From positions 1,426,001 to 1,490,000 of the forward strand of contig NZ_CP087724.1 of NCBI RefSeq assembly GCF_024972755.1: a stretch of DNA of 64,000 nt. Reading direction: 5' to 3'. Shown one piece after another: positions 17,504 to 26,563 of the stretch. Positions within the stretch are counted from its first letter, which is position 1. Each line of letters begins with the position of its first letter. Under the pieces are notes generated by a model that was not told the DNA's origin, searched no databases, and saw nothing but the letters and a program-made list of their open reading frames with translations. Position numbers and translations under genes: made by a program. The DNA comes from Halanaeroarchaeum sp. HSR-CO (GTDB taxonomy: Archaea > Halobacteriota > Halobacteria > Halobacteriales > Halobacteriaceae).

Positions 17504-18247
17504 ATGGACGTCACACTTCTCGAAGCCACACAAAACCCGGAGGAACTCATCTGCAGGGCGGCCCGAAACGACTACATGGAGGCATTCAACCCAGAGCTAT
17601 CCTTCGAGGAGACGATGGAGACAGTCGAGGGCGATACCATCGAGGAGAAAAAGGCGACGCTCATCGGACACCTCCTCCGGCACGGCCACTACGGCCCGTT
17701 CGAGCACGCACAAGCGACCTTTGCCGTCAAGGGGTGCAGCAGAACCTGCATGGCCCAGATAACGCGGCATCGCCACGTTAGTTTCGACGTCAGGTCCATG
17801 CGATACGTCTCCTTCGACGACGTCGATCCGGACGACGTCGCGAATGGCGAACTCGTCGTTTTTCCGCCATCCGTCACCGACCCCGACTGGGTCGGTCGCA
17901 AGAACAAAGCCGGATCTGTCGACGAAGAGACCGTCGAACAACGCGAAGAAATCTTTGCCGACGCCGTTCAGCAGTCCGTGCAGGCCTACCAGGACCTCCT
18001 CGATCTGGACATGCCACCGGAGGACGCGCGGTTCGTTCTCCCTCTCGGAACGGAGGTCAATATCGTCTTCTCGATGAACATTCGGATGCTCATGCACGTG
18101 GCCGACATGCGGGCCGCCGCAGACGCCCAGTGGGAGGTACGCGGGATGACCGAAGACGTGCTGGACCTCGCGGCAGAGTGGGCACCGATTACATTCGAGT
18201 ATTACAACGAGAATATGCGCAACCGTAAAAACAGATTAGCTCCGTGA
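17504..18247 (+). CDS. thyX: Flavin-dependent thymidylate synthase
   Basis: A protein of 247 residues. The ThyX motif R-H-R-x-x-S is present in QITRHRHVSFDVRSMRYV, together with the substrate-binding HYGPFEHAQATFAVKGCSR and the C-terminal MRAAADAQWEVRGM. It converts dUMP to dTMP with methylene-THF and FADH2. It ends seven bases before a small DUF1508-type gene, so cotranscription is likely. Confidence 0.96.
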   Translation: MDVTLLEATQNPEELICRAARNDYMEAFNPELSFEETMETVEGDTIEEKKATLIGHLLRHGHYGPFEHAQATFAVKGCSRTCMAQITRHRHVSFDVRSMRYVSFDDVDPDDVANGELVVFPPSVTDPDWVGRKNKAGSVDEETVEQREEIFADAVQQSVQAYQDLLDLDMPPEDARFVLPLGTEVNIVFSMNIRMLMHVADMRAAADAQWEVRGMTEDVLDLAAEWAPITFEYYNENMRNRKNRLAP

Positions 18248-18254
18248 TAGTATC

Positions 18255-18434
18255 ATGGGCGCAACGTTCGAAGTGTACGAGGATGCCGGCGGACAGTGGC
18301 GGTGGCGACTCCGACACGACAACGGGAACATCATCGCGGATTCTGGTGAAGGGTACGCGACACTACAGAAGGCCAAACAGGGAATCGAGAGTGTGAAGAC
18401 GAACGCTCCTGGGGCACCGATCGAGCGAGAGTAG
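18255..18434 (+). CDS. Small HVO_2922/YegP-type (DUF1508) protein
   Basis: A complete gene of 59 codons: MGATFEVYEDAGGQWRWRLR, then HDNGNIIADSGEGYATLQKAKQGIESVKTNAPGAPIERE (shown in two parts). This is one copy of the YegP/DUF1508 motif (W-R-W-R-L, NG-NIIA-SGEGY, GIESVK), as in the small haloarchaeal protein HVO_2922. The family forms beta-rich dimers; the function is unknown. It starts seven bases after the thyX stop. Confidence 0.88.
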   Translation: MGATFEVYEDAGGQWRWRLRHDNGNIIADSGEGYATLQKAKQGIESVKTNAPGAPIERE

Positions 18435-18522
18435 TCGAGCTGCGTGACCCAGTCTCACGGCATCGCTGAAACACAACCGTTATACTGGAACCACGGTAAC
18501 GAATGAGTGCACGCAGACGAGG

Positions 18523-18597
18523 GCTCCGTTAGTGTAGTCCGGCCAATCATATTGCCCTCTCGAGGCAATGACCAGGGTTCAAATCCCTGACGGAGCA
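18523..18597 (+). tRNA. tRNA-Glu (anticodon CTC)
   Basis: A cloverleaf with acceptor stem GCTCCGT (18523-18529) pairing with ACGGAGC (18590-18596) and discriminator A at 18597. The anticodon stem TTGCC/GGCAA encloses the loop CTCTCGA, so the anticodon is CTC (Glu, GAG codons). The T arm contains GGGTTCAAATCCC. CCA is not encoded. The accessory region begins directly downstream, a common position for integration. Confidence 0.96.
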
Positions 18598-18790
18598 TAA
18601 TCGGCGTATTTCTTCGAACCTATAGAAATCGGGGAATGAGGCCGGTCTACTTCTAGATATGTCAAAATGAGTTCGCAGTCCTCTGAAACGGAGCACGGGT
18701 TCTGCCCGCATATTCTGAAGGATGATTCCAGGCCATACCGATTGTTCGGTCGGTATCCACTGCGATGATCTGCATCCGTGGATAGGTTAC

Positions 18791-20268
18791 GGAAGTTCAA
18801 GGAGAAAGCCCCGTGCTTAAGCGCGGGGATGAATCCGACACAGTACTCGGCACCCGCCGCCAATAGTAGGGTCGGATATTTACCGTCCACGTTTACGTTC
18901 ACTCTCGCCCCGGAAGGATTGGAACAAAGTATATCTGCTACATAAAATATGTATGGCGAAACGGGTCGTCACGCGTACCTATCGCGCCCGCATCTACAAT
19001 TATTCGCAGGTACGAGACGACCTCGATTCGCTTGGATTCGCCGCCAGTAAGCTCTGGAACGTTGGCCGATGGACCGTTCAACGGGTCTGGGACGCTTGCG
19101 GGCAGATACCCGACGCGAACGCGCTCATGTCATATCTCAAGAATCACGAACGCTATGCCGACCTGCATTCACAGTCGAGTCAGCGAGTTCTCCAGGAACT
19201 CGGTGAGGCGTTCACGAGTTGGTACGGCAAGCGCGGAAACGGGGACGAGAACGCGAATCCGCCCGGCTACCGCAACCACAAAGCCGAGCATCCGCGCTAG
19301 ACGGTCACGTTCAAGGCCGCGGGATTCAAGCACGACACCGAGAACGAGCGCGTCCGTCTCTCGAAAGGCACGAATCTCAAAGAGACGCGGTCGGATTTCG
19401 TTCTCTGCGAGTACGACGTAATTGGCCCGTCCGAGCGCTCGACCGAAAACGTCCAACAGGTTCGAGCGGTGTACGAACACGGCATCTGGCGACTACATTT
19501 TGTCTGTCGCGTCGAGATAGATGAAGCTCACTCCCCCGGCGACGGTGTGGCAGGCATCGACCTGGGTATCTGCAACTTCGCTACCGTCTCATTTGGGAAC
19601 GAAGCCGTGTTGTATCCCGGTGGCGCGCTCAAAGAGGACGAATACTACTTCGGGAAAACACGCGCCGAAACCAACGACTCGGCCTCGCGAGAAGCCCGCC
19701 GTCTTGACACCAAACGCAGCGACCGCCGGACACACTTCCTGCACACGCTTTCGAAAGACATCGTGTCCGAATGTGTTAAACGAGGCGTCGGGACGATCGT
19801 CGTGGGTGATCTTGAAGGTATACGTGAGGGCGATGAGATAGGTGACACCCGGAACTGGGATATCACGGCAATCTCGACTTGCATGGCTGGGCGTTCGACC
19901 GGTTCACGTCGATGGTCGAATACAAGGCCGAAGCGAAGGGTATTGACGTAAAACGGGTGGATGAGCGCGGCACGTCGAAAACGTGTTCTGCGTGTGGGAA
20001 CGAAGACAGTCAGCAACGCGTCGAACGCGGATTATATGTCTGTGAGTGTGGGTTCGTCGAGAATGCGGATTGCAACGGTGCAGAGAACATCAGACAAAAG
20101 GTATTCCCGAATCCTCCAGAGGATAGGGATAACGGCTGGTTGGCACAGCCATCGGTCCGTCTGTTCGACAAATCCACGGGCAGAGTATGCCCACAAGAAC
20201 AGGTTGTTCCGTAGACCCAAATATCCCAAAGTGGGAATCCTCGCCCTTCAGGGCGGGGAGGATGTCAA
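18791..20268 (+). mobile_element. IS200/IS605-type element with broken tnpB only (IS1341-like)
   Basis: The left end follows a TTAC tetranucleotide (18787-18790) and carries a hairpin CCCCGTGC-TTAA-GCGCGGGG. The right end carries CCTCGCCC-TTCA-GGGCGGGG and finishes near GGATGTCAA (20268). The same left and right end sequences recur in inverse orientation at 30922-31534, which fixes the boundaries. There is no tnpA, so movement would need a transposase supplied in trans. The 3' noncoding part probably encodes the omega RNA, whose guide would start at 20269. Confidence 0.82.
18953..20214 (+). pseudogene. tnpB: TnpB RNA-guided nuclease, one amber stop plus one frameshift
   Basis: The frame starts MAKRVVTRTYRARIYNYSQ and would give about 420 residues of a TnpB (OrfB) protein. 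A TAG at 19298-19300 interrupts it; the same frame continues with TVTFKAAGFKHD, showing a single lesion. A second lesion near 19860 shifts the frame: after NW the protein resumes in another frame as YHGNLDLHGWAFDRF. RuvC residues are still recognisable (GIDLGI, VVGDLEGI, NADCNGAENI), as is the CSACG/CECG zinc finger. The gene is probably inactive, though the RNA part may still be transcribed. Confidence 0.88.
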
Positions 20269-20346
20269 CACCAATATCTGAGGGGGAATGTAGAAACATG
20301 GGCCTTCAATAGAAAAACCCTACCCGATAGTGACGCGGAACGGGGG

Positions 20347-20813
20347 GTGAAATTAAACGGACCGTGCTTTCGAACTCGTCGGTTGGCCATTTCGACGTCT
20401 ATCGGAACCGTCCTCGTTGGGCTCGCGGGCTGCAGTTGGGCGCCGCGAAACCTTCCGACGGACTCTTCGACAAGTCAACCGTGCGTCGATTACGAGGACT
20501 AACAGGGTGATGGATTCACTGGAACTCTCACGACAGGGATTGGTTCGGAGCAACCCGTAACTGAGGCCACTGGTCTCTACGAGGGACCTATTGTAAATGA
20601 TCGCTCCTTCGAAGGGGTGAACGATGGCTTTAGCGCTGAGACGCTTATATCGAGTTCTCGAAATTGAAGACGGTTAACTTCTATTTCGAGCAAGACATGG
20701 ACCGAAAGACCTGCCTAGACCCAGAATGGGGTGATACGAGGTCGGTGAAGACCAGGCAACTGACCAGAGAAAATTTATTACTGAAAATCATTGTAGTTGA
20801 AATTCTCGGCTGA
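20347..20813 (+). pseudogene. Decayed Tat lipoprotein gene
   Basis: From a GTG at 20347 the frame encodes a Tat-like signal and lipobox, TRRLAISTSIGTVLVGLAGC, then a linker ending in TAA (20500-20502). The same frame then continues as GFTGTLTTGIGSEQPVTEAT...GVNDGFSAETLIS to a TGA at 20665, and a neighbouring frame (from 20649, KTVNFYFEQDMD) may carry on to 20811. It therefore looks like a secreted beta-rich lipoprotein gene with a premature stop and a later frameshift. The molecular function of the parent is unknown. Confidence 0.55.
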
Positions 20814-21645
20814 AACGGGCGAGCCAGCCAACGCTGGTTTTGTATTGTGAGATGTTGGCCGAAGAGAATCGCTCTCTGTCTCCTTGTTGATACATTCAGC
20901 GCTCGAGTCAATCCCGATTTGCATTGTTATTCTATACCTGTGGGATTGTCAGGTCACACTCCCAGCATCATTCGACGAGACCTCCCTTACGCCCATAGGC
21001 AGTCCAAATGGGGCGGTGAAGAACGTCATGACCCCACCAGTTGTGGACCATATTCGGTTTCGCATCCACGAGTTACCAACCGATCACCCCTGGTACGATA
21101 TGTCTGAGAACGAATGTCGATCCGAAGAAGCCGGTCGCCTGATACAGATGGTTTGCCACGACGAGCTTGGAGGTGTACTCCAGGAACCTCGCTCCGATCA
21201 GGTTCTGTGCGCCGTCTCAAGTCTGGCCGAAGATGGCGAGGATCAGCAGCGGATGACGCAAGGCAACATTATCGATTACTCCAGCCACCCAGCAGTTGAT
21301 GGCTGTCGTCCCAAGAGAAATCTCGATCGTTACGACTGGCACCCAAAGTCGCATTGGTGCTTGCCCCCGATATACTAGAGCAGATGGCTGAGCCAACCCC
21401 ACCGAGCGCCCAGACTGTCCCGACGATTTCGATGGTCTGTGGGATCGAGAGGTTTCCTCACTCACGAGCAAGTGCCCCTACCCCATAGATTGGTCACGAT
21501 ACTGGGATGGCCATTTCTATTATCATAAATATTATGTCATTCTAACTGCCCATCAGATCAGTCCGAATAGAATCTTATTCATAACTTATCATGCCTAAAT
21601 CTATTATATTAGAAGTGAGTATAATTACTCAAGAAAATACTGTCC
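20814..21645. other. 832-base region with no convincing gene
   Basis: A plus-strand open frame at 20884-21378 (164 codons) is present, but its composition is Cys/Pro-rich and poor in acidic residues, unlike haloarchaeal proteins. The stretch MTPPVVDHIRFRIHELPTD could be a remnant of a real gene. The last 130 bases (21520-21645) are very AT-rich and mark the left flank of the adjacent transposase gene. No RNA gene or clear repeat is seen. Confidence 0.4.
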
Positions 21646-23530
21646 ATGTACTATACAGAAAACAATCGAGGAAAATACGACCATTGTGATAGCGTAGGTC
21701 AAACAGTAACTGCAGGCATTCGAGATGAGGAAAACTCAGAAACCGAAGATTACGAAGTGATCAAATCCGGCGACAGTATCTCGTCCCAACCATCTCAGGA
21801 TATCCACACCTCGTCACCAAGACGACCGTCAGAGTATCCTCGACAGTTCCTCATCGATTATGCAATCCGTCAGAAACAACGGGAGGAACAATCCCAGCCC
21901 AACAATCGGTCAAGTGCAGAGGAAGCGAAGGTTGAACAAGAATTCGATTTTGTAGTCATCGATTACGCAAGAAATGCCTTAGACGAGAGGGGCTTTCGCG
22001 CACCCATAAAGCGGGGATACGTGGTCGGACTGATACTGGCCAAAATTCGGAAATTAAAGATAAAGCCACTCGCACGGCACCTGAATCGCAATCCAGAAAC
22101 CCGAAACCGTCTAGAACCCATCGGTGGAACGTCACACAGCACGATAAATCGAAGAAAGAATGAGCTGTCAGAAGACCATCTGCGTATAGTCGAAGACGCT
22201 GCCCAAGACGTCCTGTATGCCGTATATCGGAGGGGGCATGATTTCCCCGAATCCGTTAGGGAGGCCCACGAAGACGATCATTGTTCGCCAATATGTCTGG
22301 AAAACAAATTCGTTGACAGGGTCTCAGATGAGCTGGAATAGGGGGCCGCCAACCCAACTCCGGAAAGAAGCGTTGAGAAATTGGATTCATGACCTCTACG
22401 ACTTCGGTGTCTTTGAGCCTCTGCGGTTTGATAAAAGCAATAAGGGCGATTCGTTTGCATTTGGCTCTGTTATAGGTCTCTTCGCAACAGCCGCAGCGGA
22501 AAAGAGAAGCTTGTACCAGGCTTCGTTTGCCGCTGAATGGGATACAGATCCCCAATTAGTGCCAAATGGTGAGACCGTTCGATCAACGATTAATGAAAAG
22601 AATATTGAGATCATATATCGCCAATTCAAAGATTCATATTTGCAGCTGTTACACTATTTATCCACGAATTATCCAGACGGGAAACCCCGACCGGCTGCTA
22701 TCGATGATACAGTTGTTCCTGCTGCAGATGAAAACGAATGGACGGATGAGTACTCCACCGGATATCGCGAACCATCTCTCAAGAATGTCGACTACGTTCA
22801 CAAATATACACTGGGAGGATTCATCGGCGACAATAATCGCATTGTATTCGGAGTCCACCCGAAAAAGACGGACGAGTACGCGGGTGGCGAACTAATCCAC
22901 CGGGTGATGAGACCGCCAGTGTTCAATTCAGAACATGACATCTCGACGGTAGTGGCCGATAGGGGGTTCGTCGGCGCACCACAAATCGACGCATTTCGTG
23001 CTGTCGCGAAACCGAATTTCCTCATTTTAGCCAAACAACAACATGAACCTGGATTACTGACACACCTAACCCCAATGGATACCGATGGTGGTACGCTTTG
23101 GGCCCTCGAAACCTATCTGAATAAATTGAAATCAAAACCGAATTTGTATGTTATTGATAGACATCCAAATGAACGTAGTAGCCCCCAAAGAAAACAACGC
23201 GCGTATTTGACTGATATGGATATCGATCATATCAATCCATACCAGATTAAACTACGCTATCGTCAGCGTCGGCGGATCGAGGAAACCATTCGAGAGATAA
23301 AATACGAATTCGCAATACCCACGAATAACGCATCTCCTGAACTTGCTTTCTATCTGTTTTCCATATCCACGCTTTTCTACAACTTATCGAACATCATTAA
23401 TAACTACTCGTCGCCAAAGTATGACATCCCCCTCGGTGTCATGTATAATAAGCAATCAAATATCGTTGCTGCAGATGTGCTCAAAGCAATCCAGGATGTC
23501 GCATTCTTACGAGCGAAGCAGGATGACTAA
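21646..23530 (+). pseudogene. DDE transposase (IS4-like, haloarchaeal ISH type), frameshifted
   Basis: Two overlapping frames make one transposase. The first (21646-22341) has an N-terminal region with LARHLNRNPETRNRL and STINRRKNELS, typical of the DNA-binding part of haloarchaeal IS4-type transposases. It ends at a TAG; skipping one base (T at 22339) joins it to GPPTQLRKEALRNWIHDLYDFG in the second frame, which runs to 23530. The catalytic core has DDTVVP, VADRGF, and the IS4 signature YRQRRRIEETIREIK (Y-R-E-K). The joined protein would be about 628 residues. The DNA is much more AT-rich than its neighbours. A programmed frameshift cannot be excluded but no slippery motif stands out. Confidence 0.75.
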
Positions 23531-23555
23531 TAGTTTCTAACTCCTTGCTTCGGAA

Positions 23556-23656
23556 GGGTCTGACAGTGACGAACCGAGGGGGGTGTTACTACAACAATGC
23601 CGAAGCAGAAATTATTCAGTTTGCAATAGATATATGTCGCTATAGGTGTCAGACCC
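23556..23656. repeat. 101-base segment bounded by perfect 10-base inverted repeats
   Basis: GGGTCTGACA (23556-23565) and TGTCAGACCC (23647-23656) are exact inverted repeats enclosing 81 mostly AT-rich bases, just downstream of the transposase frame. It could be the right end of that insertion sequence or a tiny MITE-like element. No matching copy was found left of the transposase by eye. Confidence 0.5.
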
Positions 23657-23661
23657 CAATA

Positions 23662-24243
23662 ATGGATTCACGAGAGAGACTCACGGATATTCCAGAGGAC
23701 GCGTATGATGGCGACAGATCGCCACCCGACCTCGCCGAGTTCGTGTCTCCCGAGTCGCTGCTCAAGGGCGGCCCGATCCGCGAGCGACTGCTTGATGTCG
23801 TCACCGGGCTTCGAACTCCTACCAAGGTGTCCGACATTGCTGACCTCGCTGATTGTGATACCGAGACTGCACGCGATTACCTGGAGTGGTTCGACGAGAT
23901 GGGGCTTGTTCACCGACAGGACGGTCGTCCTGTCCGATACGAGCGTAATGACGAGTATTTCCAGTGGCGACGTATCAACCGTATTCGAGAGAATTACGCC
24001 GAACGAGAAATCGTGGAGGCACTTTCGGACGCCATTGAGCAAATCGAAGACTACAGAGATCAATTCGACGCAGACGACCCCAATGACGTCTCACTCGTCG
24101 AAGCCAGTCAGGACATGACAACCGAAGACGCGTGGGAGGACCTCTCCGAGTGGAAAACGCTCGAACGAAGAGCAGCTCTCCTCGACGCGGCGCGACGTGA
24201 CCATCCCACATCCGGTAGCACCCCTGGGCACATCGATGCCTGA
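23662..24243 (+). CDS. HTH antitoxin-like protein, TumE module copy 1
   Basis: An acidic protein of 193 residues. A winged helix lies at about residues 35-90 (GLRTPTKVSDIADLADCDTETARDYLEWFDEMGLVHRQDGRPVRYERN). A long helical C-terminal half follows (REIVEALSDAIEQIEDYRDQF). It resembles haloarchaeal HTH proteins of the DUF7342 kind (name from memory). The downstream TumE-like gene overlaps it by eight bases, so it is the probable antitoxin and autoregulator. ATG 23662 is chosen because the frame upstream runs through AT-rich inverted-repeat DNA. Two related pairs occur at 48.7-49.8 kb and 51.9-52.9 kb. Confidence 0.82.
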   Translation: MDSRERLTDIPEDAYDGDRSPPDLAEFVSPESLLKGGPIRERLLDVVTGLRTPTKVSDIADLADCDTETARDYLEWFDEMGLVHRQDGRPVRYERNDEYFQWRRINRIRENYAEREIVEALSDAIEQIEDYRDQFDADDPNDVSLVEASQDMTTEDAWEDLSEWKTLERRAALLDAARRDHPTSGSTPGHIDA

Positions 24244-24673
24244 CAACCCGGCCGACCCACCCCGTACCGGCCCTATCGATGCAGAAATATTGGATCGGAT
24301 TGCCGCTCATTTAAAGCGAAGCGCCCGCTTCGACGAGGTCAATGCACGCCCCGAGTATGCACCGAACGCTGTCGTCGCCGACTACGACCTCGGGTATTTC
24401 CCAGGTGGTGTCACACGTGCGTATTTTCGAATCCGATGGTTCGAGACCGACGACTTCAGTATCCATTACGCAGAGCACTACCAAACGGAGAACTCGTGGG
24501 AGTGCCGTTGGGACCGCCACCCCAACGACCACAACACACGCGAGCACTTCCACCCACCATCGGACGCCCCCACACTAGGCGACGACGCCGACTATCCAGA
24601 CGAATGGCAAGACGTACTCGCCACCGTACTCACCCGCCTCGACGAACGGATCGAAGCATTCTGGACCGAGTAA
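24236..24673 (+). CDS. TumE-like toxin candidate, copy 1
   Basis: A protein of 145 residues. The core reads YFPGGVTRAYFRIRWFETDD, then FSIHYAEHYQ, ECRWDRHPNDHNTREHFHPP; the strand pattern followed by WD-x-HP and an H-F-H-PP motif is typical of the TumE toxin family as I recall it. TumE toxins work with a separate HTH-type antitoxin; the biochemical target is not established. It overlaps the upstream HTH gene by eight bases. The ATG at 24236 gives MPDNPADPPRTG. Confidence 0.72.
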   Translation: MPDNPADPPRTGPIDAEILDRIAAHLKRSARFDEVNARPEYAPNAVVADYDLGYFPGGVTRAYFRIRWFETDDFSIHYAEHYQTENSWECRWDRHPNDHNTREHFHPPSDAPTLGDDADYPDEWQDVLATVLTRLDERIEAFWTE

Positions 24674-24751
24674 CGACCGTGCGAAAACGAGGATTGGCTG
24701 CATCCGATTCAGGGAAACTGATTACTGACGTCCGAGTGTACTGCCGCATCG

Positions 24752-25141
24752 ATGCCCCAGATATTTGACTTCTACTGTACGAACCCGGACTGTGAGTTCG
24801 AAATGCCGTCCGGCTGGGGGTACTACATGTATGCGACTGCGGACGACGGCGAACGCGTCCACTGCCCCCATCCCGGCGAGATGGGGCGAGCACGAGAAGT
24901 GATCGGCGAGGACGCATCCCAGGCGGAGATTGACCGCCGCACTGGATTCAACACCTACTGCTTCTGTATCCACTGTGAAACGCAGGTGGATCTGGACTTG
25001 GATCGGGACGAAAAAGCGTGTCCGGAGTGCCGGTCAAACGCGGTCAAGACCATCGATGAACTCGTGGACGAGAATGCCCCGTCTGCGAAGATGGCACATT
25101 CATCGCTGAAGATACGGGCGCGATTGTCTAGCCTCACGTGA
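24752..25141 (+). CDS. Zinc-ribbon protein with a 3' frameshift
   Basis: The protein is read as 129 residues: a first zinc site CTNPDCEFEMP, then YCFCIHCETQVDLDLDRDEKACPECRS. After about codon 105 the read frame turns un-family-like (SAKMAHSSLKIRARL), whereas the adjacent frame encodes GRECPVCEDGTFIAEDTGAIV and stops with TAG at 25129-25131. That is clearly the native C-terminal zinc ribbon. A one-base lesion near 25062-25072 therefore truncates the second zinc site. The role is unknown; such multi-zinc-ribbon proteins often bind nucleic acid. Confidence 0.75.
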   Translation: MPQIFDFYCTNPDCEFEMPSGWGYYMYATADDGERVHCPHPGEMGRAREVIGEDASQAEIDRRTGFNTYCFCIHCETQVDLDLDRDEKACPECRSNAVKTIDELVDENAPSAKMAHSSLKIRARLSSLT

Positions 25142-25205
25142 TCAAATAAATGAGACGCAGTATTCTATATGAAGTTTAAGTATCTGGCCGTCCGAACGGT
25201 TTTGT

Positions 25206-25898
25206 ATGGAAAGCAGATCGAATACTGGCGGAGGAAAGGGAGCGACAATATCCCTTGATATCCCCGCACAGGACGCGGACATATTCAAAAGCCAGGCCTT
25301 CCACGATATTCTCTCCTTTTTAACTCGATACCATACCGACGAGTTCTCCATCACCGAATTGACGGACGCAGTAGACTACTCCCAGCCGACCATCAGCAAG
25401 GCCGTCGATATCTTAGCCGCCAACGACCTCGTTACCGACCGGCGCGACGGGAACACGCGGCTGGTCCAAATCAACTCTGGGCGGTTATCCCGGCCGGACG
25501 ATCCGATCCTGCACATCCCACAGGCCGAATTCCACACACCAGTCCGGACAGCCGTCGATGAATTAATCGAACAACTCGACGACGTCGTCGGGATTATCCT
25601 GTACGGGAGTGTCGCGCGCGGCGACGCTGACCGTCGGAGTGACATCGACCTGTGGGTCCTCGTCGAAGCCGACCGGATGGCGAATCAGCGAACCGCGAAC
25701 CGAGTTCGACAAGACCTCGAAGACCAGGAATTCGACACCGGCCGGTACGCATACGAAATCGACGTCGAATCACTGCCAGCAGTCCCGAACTACACCGACG
25801 AACTCCGCGACGTCCTCGGCGACGGTCTCGTCGTCTACGACTCGGAGAAATTCGAGACCGTCCGAGAGATGGTCTTCCACGGCGATCTCGATGAGTAG
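25206..25898 (+). CDS. HTH-fused MNT nucleotidyltransferase antitoxin
   Basis: A protein of 230 residues. A MarR/ArsR-like winged helix occupies residues 35-95 (EFSITELTDAVDYSQPTISKAVDILAANDLV). It is followed by a minimal nucleotidyltransferase domain with GSVARGD (134-140) and S-D-I-D-L (145-149), the polymerase-beta GS...DxD active site. In MNT/HEPN systems the MNT protein inactivates the HEPN RNase by AMPylating it near the active site. The start of the downstream HEPN-like gene overlaps the end by eight bases. The fused DNA-binding domain suggests that it also represses its own operon. Confidence 0.88.
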   Translation: MESRSNTGGGKGATISLDIPAQDADIFKSQAFHDILSFLTRYHTDEFSITELTDAVDYSQPTISKAVDILAANDLVTDRRDGNTRLVQINSGRLSRPDDPILHIPQAEFHTPVRTAVDELIEQLDDVVGIILYGSVARGDADRRSDIDLWVLVEADRMANQRTANRVRQDLEDQEFDTGRYAYEIDVESLPAVPNYTDELRDVLGDGLVVYDSEKFETVREMVFHGDLDE

Positions 25899-26406
25899 GG
25901 AATCAGACCCGCAAGCAATCGTAGACGCTCTCACCGCAACCATCGACGCATTCAACGAAGAAGGATACGGTGTCCCGACGCGCGAAGACGCAATCAATTC
26001 CGACGCCGACTGGAAAACCCAGCTGACGAAAGCATGCCGGCTGCTGGCGGCGGTCGATACACTCTCCGATCAAGGCTTCTACACCGCGACAATCGAACTG
26101 TGCTTCGGCGCGACCGAACGCTCCGTCGAAGCCTACGCCCTAGCTGAAGGCGGCGACGATCTCGAGGACTTTCACGACCACACCACCTGCTACGACCGCG
26201 CAACCGCCCTCGGCCTCCTCTCCGAGCCAACGACACGTGACCTCCGGCAACTGTACGACACCAACCGCACAGACAGTTACTACGGCGGCCGACGTCCGAC
26301 AGCACGCCAAGCAGACACAATGCAGCAACTCGCTCGCAGCGTCCACGAGTACGTCACCGACCAGATCCGGGAAGGCGGGGTTTGCGTCTGTGACTCTCTG
26401 GATTGA
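25891..26406 (+). CDS. HEPN-like toxin partner of MNT
   Basis: A protein of 171 residues, all-helical as predicted by composition. The segment TKACRLLAAVDTL...ATIELCFGATERSVEAYAL matches the first helices of HEPN proteins, and DLRQLYDTNRTDSYYGG occupies the place of the RNase motif R-x4-6-H. Here the terminal His is replaced by Tyr (R-TDSYY), as in some HEPN families, so RNase activity is not assured. Partner and regulator is the overlapping MNT gene upstream. Confidence 0.8.
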   Translation: MSRESDPQAIVDALTATIDAFNEEGYGVPTREDAINSDADWKTQLTKACRLLAAVDTLSDQGFYTATIELCFGATERSVEAYALAEGGDDLEDFHDHTTCYDRATALGLLSEPTTRDLRQLYDTNRTDSYYGGRRPTARQADTMQQLARSVHEYVTDQIREGGVCVCDSLD

Positions 26407-26563
26407 CGGACCTTGGTTCACATCCAGCCGATTCCTGTGAGTAACACGAGGGGGGCCGGCAACACCGAGCACGATTATGGCGAGTTCCACACGTCACATC
26501 CTGAGCTACCTTACGAGTGTCGCGCAGGCATTAATTGACTGACAGACGTAATTCCGCGGTATC

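Noticed and set aside
18579-18902. Minus-strand frame covering the tRNA-Glu 3' end
   Set aside because: It overlaps a clear tRNA and the IS left end, and has no protein-family features.
20884-21378. 164-codon plus-strand frame as a gene
   Set aside because: Cys/Pro-rich, few acidic residues and no ribosome-binding site or motif; only the segment near 21030 might be a remnant. Kept as a region note only.
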